DNA from: NBML01 sp029939535
Lineage (GTDB): Bacteria > Desulfobacterota > Desulfobacteria > Desulfobacterales > Desulfobacteraceae
Assembly (NCBI GenBank): GCA_029939535.1
Contig: JAOZST010000045.1
Coordinates: forward strand, 1 to 24,552
Direction of reading: 5' to 3'
Length of the DNA: 24,552 nucleotides
Both the position numbers and the translations under genes were made by a program. The notes under the pieces are model-generated. The model did no database searches and was not told where the DNA came from. It saw only the letters and a program-made list of their open reading frames with translations. Shown one piece after another: positions 1-6,581 of the stretch (position 1 is its first letter; each line of letters begins with the position of its first letter).

Positions 1-128
1 AACCCAGACAACTTTCTTAGCCTGTTTTGCTGTTAAATCATCCTGTTAAATCATCCTGTTAAATCATCAAGGAACTCTTCAACCTGGCTTTTTCCAGACA
101 CAGATCTGTAAAAATTAATTTCTTTCAT
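1..128 (-). pseudogene. RelE/HigB-like (phage Gp49 type) toxin, 5' part, frame broken by 13-bp triplication
   Basis: Starting from ATG at 128-126, the minus strand encodes MKEINFYRSVSGK, then a VEEFLDDLT segment, and stops at TGA (53-51) after 25 codons. Opening with a strand-forming K-E-I-x-F-Y and continuing to x-V-E-E-F-L-D-x-L is typical of the N-terminus of RelE/HigB-family toxins (Gp49-like mRNA interferases). If two of the three 13-bp units at 31-69 are removed, the same frame continues as LTAKQAKKVVWV, which is how this family normally continues (K-Q-A-x-K-V-x-W). The gene therefore appears to be a toxin frame knocked out by tandem duplication, and it runs off the left edge. A weak GGA ribosome-binding site precedes the ATG. 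A HigA-type antitoxin would be expected outside the window to the left. The family call rests on about 35 residues. Confidence 0.6.
31..69. repeat. 13-bp tandem repeat, 3 copies
   Basis: Three head-to-tail copies of tgttaaatcatcc lie at 31-43, 44-56 and 57-69; the last base of the third copy differs. The unit is not a multiple of three. It lies inside the toxin-like frame on the minus strand, and each junction creates an in-frame TGA, so two or more copies truncate the protein after 25 residues. Confidence 0.95.
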
Positions 129-138
129 ATTATCCAAG

Positions 139-166
139 ATGTTAACATGCAGGTTAACTAAGTCAA
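139..166 (-). promoter_or_regulatory. Promoter with palindromic operator for the toxin-like gene
   Basis: On the minus strand TTGACT (166-161) is followed after 16 bp by TAACAT (144-139), a fair sigma-70 pair just upstream of the ATG at 128. The spacer and -10 contain GTTAAC twice (141-146 and 153-158), forming an 18-bp near-palindrome (16 of 18 positions symmetric). A palindrome over the -10 box fits autoregulation by an antitoxin, as in type II toxin-antitoxin operons. The predicted transcript start leaves almost no leader. The sites are seen directly; their function is inferred. Confidence 0.4.
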
Positions 167-671
167 GAAGAAAATCCTATCAATTTTTTTCCTTCTAACA
201 ACTCGATTTTCTTTTTCTCACACTCTCAGATAACATATACTTGCATCCCATTAAGGCTAATTCTTTCTGATCACAACCCCCTGATTTGCCGTTAAGAAGC
301 GATTGAGACCATGGGTGTAGATACCTCTATGACATTAGCTGGATGCTATTGGAGATTTCTTTTTGACAAATATCTTCATATCATTTAAATCAATATTGAA
401 AATAGCAGATTAAAAGATCTATATTTGGGGATACCATAAGGAATTTTTTTTGTTTTATAGGAATATTAGGAATTGTTCTGCTTTTAGCTGGTCATTATTT
501 TCTCGACAAAGGTAACTATTGTTATTTTCTTGGGATAGGGTTTATGTTAGCCGGATTTATTGGAATAAATAAAACATAATTATTCTGAACAAAAAGATGG
601 CGTATGTGTAACTAATCAGAAAATAAAATTAAATCGCTAAGGACCGCAAATTTAAAAAAAAGAGGGTTAAA
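167..671. other. Gene-poor region upstream of the FMN glutamate-synthase-like gene
   Basis: About 500 bp with no convincing full gene. It holds a possible plus-strand promoter, TTGACA at 363-368 with TTAAAT at 385-390 (16-bp spacing), and downstream of it the hydrophobic frame described separately. Short open stretches on the minus strand (about 180-350) match nothing I recognise. The ribosome-binding site of the next gene (gaggg, about 661-666) closes the region. Confidence 0.5.
445..579 (+). other. Possible two-helix membrane mini-protein (start codon unclear)
   Basis: This plus-strand frame is open from 406 to TAA at 577-579. From about 445 it reads as two hydrophobic segments (GILGIVLLLAGHYFL and FLGIGFMLAGFIGI) joined by a short polar turn, DKGNY. 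That pattern is typical of small two-helix membrane proteins. There is no ATG, GTG or TTG at the start of the hydrophobic part. An AAGGA at about 438-442 precedes a run of eight T, and only a CTG at 478 and an internal ATG at 544 are available. Either translation starts at an unusual codon, the T-run hides a frameshift, or the gene is decayed. Confidence 0.25.
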
Positions 672-2204
672 ATGTCTTATTCACCTAAATTAAGTTCCGG
701 ATTTACATTTGCAAAAAACCGCAGCAATTTCATATCCCCCCAGTCAGGAATGTGTTCCTTCTGCACCCAAGATTGTAACGGGACCTGTGAGATTGCACAG
801 GCAGCAGTGCTGGGTGCACAAACAGTATACCCAACCACAACAGGCACCAATCAAATTGCTTCGGAAAAAGATTATCCCATTGATTTTTCCCATTTTAACA
901 TCAACGGCCGGGTATTCGGCGCCATGGGTGTCAATGAAACCCAGGATGAAGCAAATATTTTCAATGTTAACCTGGAGAGGACTTACGGGACAATTAACCC
1001 GGTTAAAATGGCCATGCCCGTCATCCTTCCGGCATTGATCAAACTCAATTGGCAGGATTATTTTGCCGGGGCAGCCATGGCCGGGGTGACATGTGTGATT
1101 GGGGAACATGGCAGAAACAATGACCCGAATTTAAAAATAGAGAATGGAAGAGTCACGGATTACCCCCTGCTGGAAAAGGCCCTTGACTGTTTTCGCAGAT
1201 ATGACCGGGGTTATGGCCAGATTGTTCTCCAGAGCAATGTGGATGATGACCTCATGGAGGTTCCGAAAATAGCCATTCAGAAATATGGGGCCACTGCCAT
1301 TGAAATCAAATTTGGCCAGGCTGCAAAGGGGACCCAGCCTGTTATACGGGTAAAGAATATTGAAGCTGCATTGAAACGCCAGGAACTGGGTGATGTGGTC
1401 ATCCCGGACCCCAGTGATCCCTCCATTCAAAAAGCATATGAGGATGGAGTCTGCCCCAATTTTCACACCTATTCAAGACTGCCTTTGTGGAATGAAGAAT
1501 CCCTGATCACCCATATTATATCGCTTAGGGATATAGGGGCCGAAAACATTTATTTTAAAATGGCGGGATACGACAGAAAGGATATAGAACGGGTTCTTCG
1601 GATTGCCTGTGAGGCAAAGGTGGACATGGTCACCTTTGACGGTGCTGGAGGAGGGTCTGGATACAGCCCTTCAAAAATGATGAACGAGTGGTCCCTGCCC
1701 ACGGTCTGCCTGGAGGATGCTGCTGTACGCATCTGTGACCAATTGAAAGCAGAGAAATTAAGCCCGCCCGCCATCATTATGACCGGTGGGTTTGCCAGTG
1801 AAGATCAGGTTTTTAAAGGCCTGGCCTATGGTGATGGTCATGTCCTGGGGATTGGTCTGTGCCGTGCGTCCATGGCTGCTGCCATGACAGGTAAAACAAT
1901 CGGCGAACAGATAAAAAACCAGAATGTGCCGGAAAGGTTTAAACCCTATGGCTCTACAATTGAAGAAATATTCTGCGATCTTCCGGATTTAAGAGCCATT
2001 TACGGTACAAGGGCCAATGAATTTTCCACTGGGGCCATCGGGGTGTTTTCCTATCTCAATAAAATTGCCTTTGGGTTGAAACATTTTGCTGCCCTGAACC
2101 GGAAATTCAACCTGGACCTTCTGGATAAAACCGACCTTATCCCTCTGACATCAGAGGCAAGGGCGTTGATGGCAAATAAGTGGTTTATGCCCATAAAAAA
2201 ATAG
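672..2204 (+). CDS. Stand-alone glutamate synthase FMN-binding domain protein with N-terminal Cys cluster
   Basis: A 510-residue protein matching the FMN-binding synthase domain of glutamate synthase large subunits, without the N-terminal glutaminase domain and without the C-terminal GXGXG barrel. An FMN/phosphate-binding stretch is visible as FDGAGGGSGYSP, followed by MTGGFASEDQVFKGLAYG and GIGLCRASMAAAMTGK. Residues 28-39 carry C-x2-C-x3-C-x3-C (CSFCTQDCNGTC), which could hold an Fe-S cluster; the protein begins with this element rather than the usual ferredoxin-like module. Related short GltB-type proteins occur in archaea and anaerobic bacteria. Their substrate is often uncertain, so true glutamate synthase activity is not assured. 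The ATG at 672 has a gaggg ribosome-binding site. No partner subunit (GltD, ferredoxin, glutaminase) is adjacent. Family confident, reaction inferred. Confidence 0.85.
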   Translation: MSYSPKLSSGFTFAKNRSNFISPQSGMCSFCTQDCNGTCEIAQAAVLGAQTVYPTTTGTNQIASEKDYPIDFSHFNINGRVFGAMGVNETQDEANIFNVNLERTYGTINPVKMAMPVILPALIKLNWQDYFAGAAMAGVTCVIGEHGRNNDPNLKIENGRVTDYPLLEKALDCFRRYDRGYGQIVLQSNVDDDLMEVPKIAIQKYGATAIEIKFGQAAKGTQPVIRVKNIEAALKRQELGDVVIPDPSDPSIQKAYEDGVCPNFHTYSRLPLWNEESLITHIISLRDIGAENIYFKMAGYDRKDIERVLRIACEAKVDMVTFDGAGGGSGYSPSKMMNEWSLPTVCLEDAAVRICDQLKAEKLSPPAIIMTGGFASEDQVFKGLAYGDGHVLGIGLCRASMAAAMTGKTIGEQIKNQNVPERFKPYGSTIEEIFCDLPDLRAIYGTRANEFSTGAIGVFSYLNKIAFGLKHFAALNRKFNLDLLDKTDLIPLTSEARALMANKWFMPIKK

Positions 2205-2216
2205 CCGGTTAAAAGG

Positions 2217-2256
2217 GGGGAGAAAACTGTTACAGCTTCATTTAAGCATTCTCCCC
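2217..2256 (-). terminator. Probable stem-loop terminator between convergent genes
   Basis: GGGGAGAA (2217-2224) is complementary to TTCTCCCC (2249-2256), and the 24-nt loop contains a further GCTT/AAGC pairing. Read on the minus strand the stem ends in CC followed by TTTT, giving a weak Rho-independent terminator for the RNase H gene. On the plus strand no T-run follows. Confidence 0.4.
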
Positions 2257-2310
2257 TGTAAAATAGACTCTTATACTGATAGAGAATTTCCGCACTTCTG
2301 GCGGGTGATC

Positions 2311-2976
2311 CTAACTAACATACCCCTCATCCACCAGCATATCTTCCCGCCCCTGGGCCGCACCATTGGCAAGATCATCAGCCCTTTCATTAAAAGGGTT
2401 GTCCGCATGCCCCTTAACCCATTTGAAACCCAGTTTCGGAAACAGCTCAACAAGATCCAGCATGATTCCCCAGAGGTCAGGATTGAGTGCTGGTTTTCCA
2501 TCGCCTTTTTTCCAGCCCTTTTTACGCCACCCTTTTGCCCATCCTCTGGTGATCCCGTTGATTGTGTATTGGGAGTCGGAATGAATCGTAATGGTTTCAT
2601 CCTTAAACTCTTTGAGAGTCTCCAGGGCATTAATAACAGCCATCATTTCCATACGGTTATTGGTGGTATGTTCGTATCCCTGGGAATATTCGCGGGTTTC
2701 TCCATGCATCTGTATGATAGCCCCCCAGCCACCAGGACCAGGATTGTTTAGTGCAGATCCATCTGTATAGACGGTGATTCCACTTAAAGGATCTTTGGAT
2801 GGCTTAATGATCTTTTCCTGACTCTTCCCAATAGCAGGTATCTTTGCTGGTAAACGCTCGAAGATCTGATAGACACTTCCTGGATGGTTAGCCTGATACT
2901 CTTTAGCCTCTTTGGCATTTGTAAAGATTGCTCCGTATCCACGAGATTTTGATGTTGATATAATATGGTATTTCAT
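2311..2976 (-). CDS. rnhA: Ribonuclease HI with N-terminal extension
   Basis: A 221-residue RNase H type 1 that degrades RNA in RNA-DNA hybrids (R-loops, replication primers). The catalytic acidic residues are in place: D72 (VYTDGSALNNPGPGGWG), E110 (NNRMEMMAVINALE), D134 (HSDSQYTINGI) and D200 (ERADDLAN), with H190 in VKGHADNPFNE. The Trp/Lys-rich handle (GWAKGWRKKGWKKGDGKP) of the E. coli-type enzyme is present. About 62 residues precede the catalytic domain. They begin KYHIISTSKSRGYGAIF and end near VYQIFE, which recalls the small hybrid-binding domains found at the N-terminus of many RNases H, though I cannot match it firmly. An AGGAG ribosome-binding site lies 4 bp before the ATG at 2976. 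The gene stands alone and diverges from the cyclase-domain gene. Confidence 0.93.
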   Translation of the reverse strand: MKYHIISTSKSRGYGAIFTNAKEAKEYQANHPGSVYQIFERLPAKIPAIGKSQEKIIKPSKDPLSGITVYTDGSALNNPGPGGWGAIIQMHGETREYSQGYEHTTNNRMEMMAVINALETLKEFKDETITIHSDSQYTINGITRGWAKGWRKKGWKKGDGKPALNPDLWGIMLDLVELFPKLGFKWVKGHADNPFNERADDLANGAAQGREDMLVDEGYVS

Positions 2977-3062
2977 AAAACTCCTTTTCTGATTAAATAA
3001 ATGGTCTTTACACTACAGTAAAATCAGGTTAAATGGCAATAACGGGGATAATTTTTCAATGC

Positions 3063-3091
3063 TTGACAGCAATCATTTACTTATCTATTCT
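3063..3091 (+). promoter_or_regulatory. Sigma-70 type promoter of the diadenylate-cyclase-domain gene
   Basis: A perfect -35 box TTGACA (3063-3068), a 17-bp spacer and TATTCT (3086-3091; four of six consensus bases) point toward the cyclase-domain gene. Transcription would begin near 3098, leaving a leader of about 125 nt that contains the whole 15-bp repeat array. Confidence 0.55.
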
Positions 3092-3144
3092 GATTCCATA
3101 TTCAAAAAGCTTGGTTATACATTTTTTTTCAATCTTTCAATCCT

Positions 3145-3204
3145 GGTAAGGTGAGAATTGGTAAGGTGAGAATTGGTAAGGCAAAAATTGGTAAGATGAA
3201 AATT
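3145..3204 (+). repeat. 15-bp tandem repeat, 4 copies, in the leader of the cyclase-domain gene
   Basis: Units start at 3145, 3160, 3175 and 3190. The first two are identical (ggtaaggtgagaatt); the third and fourth diverge (ggtaaggcaaaaatt, ggtaagatgaaaatt). The array ends 19 bp before the preferred start codon. Each intact unit contains aaggtgag, which resembles a Shine-Dalgarno sequence. One frame reads as a pentapeptide G-K-V-R-I repeat, but it has no ATG until 3196. Confidence 0.95.
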
Positions 3205-3231
3205 TTTGCACCTGGAAAAAATTATGAATGA
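3196..3231 (+). other. Possible 11-codon leader ORF overlapping the cyclase-domain start
   Basis: ATG at 3196 in the last repeat unit opens an 11-codon frame (MKIFAPGKNYE) whose TGA (3229-3231) overlaps the preferred ATG (3224) of the next gene. That geometry would allow translational coupling. No strong ribosome-binding site precedes it, so this is only a possibility. Confidence 0.2.
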
Positions 3232-4684
3232 ATGTACTTTTACCCACAGGTGTATCGTTGAAACCATTGATGGCTTGCAGGAGGGTCTGACCCATTTTTC
3301 AGGTCCAAGCCGGACTGCTGTTATTTATTCTATTAAACCCGATGATCCCATCCGGATTTATGATCCTCAAAGCCTTTTGACAGGCCATGAGCCAAAATTC
3401 AAGGAGTTGTATTTAGACACGGATGAGTGGCAAAAAAAAACAGGAATTTCCTATGACAAAAAAAAATTCAGCAACTTGACTCCGGAAAAAAATCTGGAAC
3501 TGGCTGGACTGATTTCCCATGGCGGACGCTCAAGTTCTGCTGTATATCAAATGTGGTTTACAGAACATCACCCGGATATGTGCTCCATTGGTCCCACTGA
3601 ACGGTGGCTGGAGCAGGCTGTCTGGAGATTCTCCCATGATATTGCCAATGAAGCAGATCTGTACACAGGCATTTCAGGGAGCTTCCTGAGGGAATATGCC
3701 ACCCATGCTGTCCGGGATTATCTTGTGGATGAAATGAATGTCCTGCTGGGGTGGGACACACGGGTTCGGATCTATCCCCTTTTGGAAGCAGTTCTCAAAA
3801 TATCAAGAACCCGTGAAGAAAAGGCCTGGCCAAAGGGTGAATTACTTTTTGTTGAAAAACGATCACTTCCAAAAATGAAATTCATTGCAAAATTTCCAAC
3901 AACAGAGCAGCCAAAATTGGACAATGTAGAGCACATTAGAAAGCTTCTCCAATCTGTTGAAAACTCGGACCGAAAGCTGGTGTCAGATGAAAAATCAATT
4001 ATCGGCATTATAAGTAGGCAGGAAAAACCCAATTTTTCCATCACTGCTGATTTTAAGGGTAAATATGGCTTTTTAAAGTTGAATAATAATGTAGTTTGCA
4101 GCTTTTCAGACGGCAGTTTTAAATCCACCACCCGGAAAGCAAAGCTGGTACAAGTCGAAGAAGCATTGCTTGACTCCAATATGGACAAAAAAGCAGCTTC
4201 CAGGCTATTTAAAATTGTCACCAGTATTGCCAATGGCGCGGCAAGACAACACCATGGCTGCTCCATTGTAATAGACCTCAATAAACAACCCATTTTTATC
4301 TCCGGCCATTCTTTTGAGCATCCACTTGATCTTACAAATTATGAACATCTGGATTTAACTAAATCCCTGTCAAAGGTAGACGGAGCCCTGCATCTTGGGG
4401 CTGATTTAAAACTTCATGGTTTTGCCTGTCTGCTGGATGGTCATTATATTTCAGGTGAAGACCGGGCTCGTGGTGCCCGTTATAATTCAGCTCTCCGATT
4501 CACAGCACAGCACAATAATATAATTGTGATTGTGGTTTCATCCGATGACCCTGTCTCCATAATGGTTGCCGGCAAGCCCCTGAATACCAGGAGCCAGTGG
4601 AAATCTTCAATTTGCTGCAACGGCCCGGTGCTGCTTGAAAAATGGGTGACAGCCTCAGAATCGTCCGATTGTTTGCCCTTATAA
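3224..4684 (+). CDS. DisA_N/DAC-domain protein (putative diadenylate cyclase) with unassigned N-terminal region
   Basis: A 486-residue protein whose last third resembles the DAC (DisA_N) domain, which makes cyclic di-AMP from two ATP. The first motif is intact: DGALHLGADLKLHGFACLLDG from residue 386. The second motif, RHR in DisA and CdaA, reads R-Y-N here (RGARYNSALRF, residues 416-426), followed by the expected hydrophobic strand IIVIVVSSDDPVSIM. The R-Y-N form is shared, to my knowledge, by a broad set of uncharacterised DAC-domain proteins, so loss of activity cannot be assumed. Residues 1 to about 310 match no family I can name. They contain H/W-rich stretches and no membrane segment, so a cytosolic sensor domain is likely. 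A TTG at 3206 is an alternative start; ATG 3224 has a weak GGA ahead of it. It is not part of an operon. Confidence 0.7.
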   Translation: MNECTFTHRCIVETIDGLQEGLTHFSGPSRTAVIYSIKPDDPIRIYDPQSLLTGHEPKFKELYLDTDEWQKKTGISYDKKKFSNLTPEKNLELAGLISHGGRSSSAVYQMWFTEHHPDMCSIGPTERWLEQAVWRFSHDIANEADLYTGISGSFLREYATHAVRDYLVDEMNVLLGWDTRVRIYPLLEAVLKISRTREEKAWPKGELLFVEKRSLPKMKFIAKFPTTEQPKLDNVEHIRKLLQSVENSDRKLVSDEKSIIGIISRQEKPNFSITADFKGKYGFLKLNNNVVCSFSDGSFKSTTRKAKLVQVEEALLDSNMDKKAASRLFKIVTSIANGAARQHHGCSIVIDLNKQPIFISGHSFEHPLDLTNYEHLDLTKSLSKVDGALHLGADLKLHGFACLLDGHYISGEDRARGARYNSALRFTAQHNNIIVIVVSSDDPVSIMVAGKPLNTRSQWKSSICCNGPVLLEKWVTASESSDCLPL

Positions 4685-4777
4685 ATCCATGGGAAGTAAT
4701 ACCCTAGTTTATATCTCTCCTGGTGGATATGTGTCTTTGTGTGAGATTGTAAATGACCAGATTTTTTCTTGACTTTT

Positions 4778-4806
4778 TTGATTAAGAACCAAGTTTATGG
4801 TAGTAT
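4778..4806 (+). promoter_or_regulatory. Promoter of the queDEC operon
   Basis: TTGATT (4778-4783), 17 bp, TAGTAT (4801-4806). The predicted start near 4813 gives a leader of only about 34 nt, too short to hold a preQ1 riboswitch ahead of queD. An alternative TTGACT at 4769-4774 is badly spaced. Confidence 0.5.
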
Positions 4807-4846
4807 TTTTAAATTAAAAAAATCATCTATAAACATGGGAGAAACT

Positions 4847-5227
4847 ATGCCGGGTGTTTATGAAATATATGTAGAAGACCATTTTTCAGCGGCCCACGCA
4901 TTAAAAGGATATGATGGAAACTGCTCCAGTATCCATGGGCACAACTGGATTGTACAGGCTTATATTCAGTGCTCAAAACTCAACAAACTGGGTATCGGTA
5001 TTGATTTCAGGGATGTAAAAGGGGTGGTCAAGGATGTATTGAGTAAACTTGATCATACAAACCTCAACGAAGTGGTTGAATTCTCAAGCATCAATCCCAC
5101 TTCAGAAAACCTTTCAAAATTCATTTACAAAGAGTTATCAAGGCGGCTGAACACAGACCATATCAAGGTGAGTAAAATAATGGTGTTTGAAAGTCCGGGA
5201 TGCGGCTCTTCCTACCAGGAGATGTAA
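4847..5227 (+). CDS. queD: 6-carboxy-5,6,7,8-tetrahydropterin synthase QueD
   Basis: A 126-residue enzyme of the PTPS/QueD family that converts dihydroneopterin triphosphate to 6-carboxytetrahydropterin, the first committed step of queuosine (preQ0) synthesis. The zinc ligands are H17 (FSAAHAL), H30 and H32 (SIHGHNW), the catalytic cysteine is C26, four residues before the HGH motif, and the D69-H70 and E115 catalytic positions (LDHTNLNE, FESPGC) are present. The C-x3-H-G-H spacing is that of QueD rather than of eukaryotic-type PTPS. I chose ATG 4847 because GGGAGA lies 4 bp upstream and the length fits the family; upstream in-frame starts would add 4 to 26 unrelated residues. The stop codon abuts the start of queE. 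Confidence 0.93.
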   Translation: MPGVYEIYVEDHFSAAHALKGYDGNCSSIHGHNWIVQAYIQCSKLNKLGIGIDFRDVKGVVKDVLSKLDHTNLNEVVEFSSINPTSENLSKFIYKELSRRLNTDHIKVSKIMVFESPGCGSSYQEM

Positions 5228-5872
5228 ATGTCCCTGGACCTGTGTGAGATCTTTTACAGCCTCCAGGGGGAATCCACATTTGCAGGACTTCCCTGCACAT
5301 TTGTCCGCCTTTCCGGCTGTAACCTGGATTGTACCTGGTGTGACACCGGGTATGCTAAAAATGAAGCTGTTTCCATGTCTCTGGAAGAGATCATTAAAAG
5401 GATCAGGGCCTTTGGCTGCAACCTGGTGGAAATCACAGGGGGTGAACCCCTTCTGCAGGAAGAGACATCTGATCTGATATCCAGGCTGCTCAACCGAAAT
5501 TATCAGGTACTTTTGGAAACCAATGGCAGCAAAAGCATTCTCAGCATTGATCCAGGCTGTGTAAGGATTCTGGATATCAAATGCCCTTCCAGCAATGAAA
5601 GCGACTCCTTTTTATTTGAAAACCTGAAATATCTGACAGACACGGATGAAATCAAATTTGTGATCGGATCAAGGCAGGATTACGAATTTGCCAGATCCAT
5701 TATTGAAAAAGAGTTGATCCAAAAATCAAAAACCAGGACCCATTTATCCCCTGTCTTTGGACAGATCACCCCTGAAAATCTTGCCTCCTGGATGCTGGAA
5801 GATAATCTCCAGGCAAGGCTCTCCCTTCAGCAGCATAAAATCATCTGGAACCCGGACCAAAGAGGAGTGTAA
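5228..5872 (+). CDS. queE: 7-carboxy-7-deazaguanine synthase QueE (radical SAM)
   Basis: A 214-residue radical SAM enzyme that rearranges 6-carboxytetrahydropterin to 7-carboxy-7-deazaguanine in the queuosine/archaeosine precursor pathway. The cluster motif is C31-x3-C35-x2-C38 (CNLDCTWC), preceded by the family hallmark EIFYSLQGEST and followed by the SAM-binding EITGGEPLLQ (residues 68-77). Length is normal for QueE. The ATG follows the queD TAA with no gap, so the two are translationally coupled. The product feeds QueC, encoded next. Confidence 0.95.
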   Translation: MSLDLCEIFYSLQGESTFAGLPCTFVRLSGCNLDCTWCDTGYAKNEAVSMSLEEIIKRIRAFGCNLVEITGGEPLLQEETSDLISRLLNRNYQVLLETNGSKSILSIDPGCVRILDIKCPSSNESDSFLFENLKYLTDTDEIKFVIGSRQDYEFARSIIEKELIQKSKTRTHLSPVFGQITPENLASWMLEDNLQARLSLQQHKIIWNPDQRGV

Positions 5873-5879
5873 TTATCCA

Positions 5880-6575
5880 ATGACACAAAGAGCTGTGGTG
5901 CTTTCCAGCGGAGGCATCGACTCAACCACTGCCATGGCCATGGCAAAGGAAAAGGGGAATGAGGTTTACAGCCTGAGCTTCAGGTATGGGCAGCGACATT
6001 CAGCCGAACTTGCCTTTGCAAAAAAAGTAGCAGCAGCCCTTGGGGTCAGTGCCCATAAAATAATTGATATTGATCTGCGCCAATTCGGAGAATCAGCCCT
6101 TACCACCGATGATATAACAGTTCCCAAGCATGACCAGGTGGAGTTTCTGGATGAAGAAACCATACCCATAACCTATGTGCCGGCCCGGAATACCATCTTT
6201 CTTTCCTATGCCATGGCCTGGGCAGAAGTTTTAAAGGCATCATCCATTTATATCGGGGTTACTGCCGTGGATTATTCAGGATATCCCGACTGCAGACCAA
6301 AATTTATAAATGCATTTCAAACCATGGCAAATCTGGCAACCGTTACCGGTGTGACCAGGGAAACCGTGTTGAAAATTGAGACCCCCCTGATCGATATGTC
6401 CAAGGGTGAAATCATCGCAGCCGGGAATTCTCTCGGCGTTGACTATTCCCTGACAATATCCTGTTATGACCCGGATCAACATGACCGTTCCTGCGGCAGG
6501 TGCGATTCCTGCCTCCATAGAAAAAAAGGATTTAAAGAAGCCGGAATAAAAGATCCCACACCCTATTATGGATAA
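5880..6575 (+). CDS. queC: 7-cyano-7-deazaguanine synthase QueC
   Basis: A 231-residue ATP-dependent PP-loop enzyme that turns 7-carboxy-7-deazaguanine plus ammonia into preQ0. The PP-loop SSGGIDSTT is near the N-terminus, YVPARNTIF and the GVTAVDYSGYPDCRP block are family-typical, and the C-terminal zinc site is formed by the cysteines of SCYDPDQHDRSCGRCDSC. The start at 5880 is chosen over the longer open frame (5757) because homologues begin just before the PP-loop and AGGAG lies 12 bp upstream; the extra 41 residues would overlap queE. It is the last gene of the que operon. preQ0 reductase, QueA and Tgt are not in the window. It converges on the glcF-like gene with six bases between the stops. 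Confidence 0.95.
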   Translation: MTQRAVVLSSGGIDSTTAMAMAKEKGNEVYSLSFRYGQRHSAELAFAKKVAAALGVSAHKIIDIDLRQFGESALTTDDITVPKHDQVEFLDEETIPITYVPARNTIFLSYAMAWAEVLKASSIYIGVTAVDYSGYPDCRPKFINAFQTMANLATVTGVTRETVLKIETPLIDMSKGEIIAAGNSLGVDYSLTISCYDPDQHDRSCGRCDSCLHRKKGFKEAGIKDPTPYYG

Positions 6576-6581
6576 TTAAGA

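Noticed and set aside
3059..3160. Small ORF beginning at ATG 3059
   Set aside because: It overlaps the promoter of the cyclase-domain gene and lacks a ribosome-binding site.
3145..3204. CRISPR array
   Set aside because: Units of 15 bp are directly adjacent without spacers and no cas genes are present.
4807..4846. preQ1 riboswitch ahead of queDEC
   Set aside because: The predicted leader is only about 34 nt, A/T-rich and lacks the C-rich loop and pseudoknot tail of preQ1 riboswitches.
5757..5879. N-terminal extension of QueC
   Set aside because: The extra 41 codons overlap queE in another frame, have no family similarity and are replaced by a better start at 5880.
6576..6581. Terminator between queC and the glcF-like gene
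   Set aside because: Only six bases separate the convergent stop codons, and no hairpin with a T-run is visible around them.
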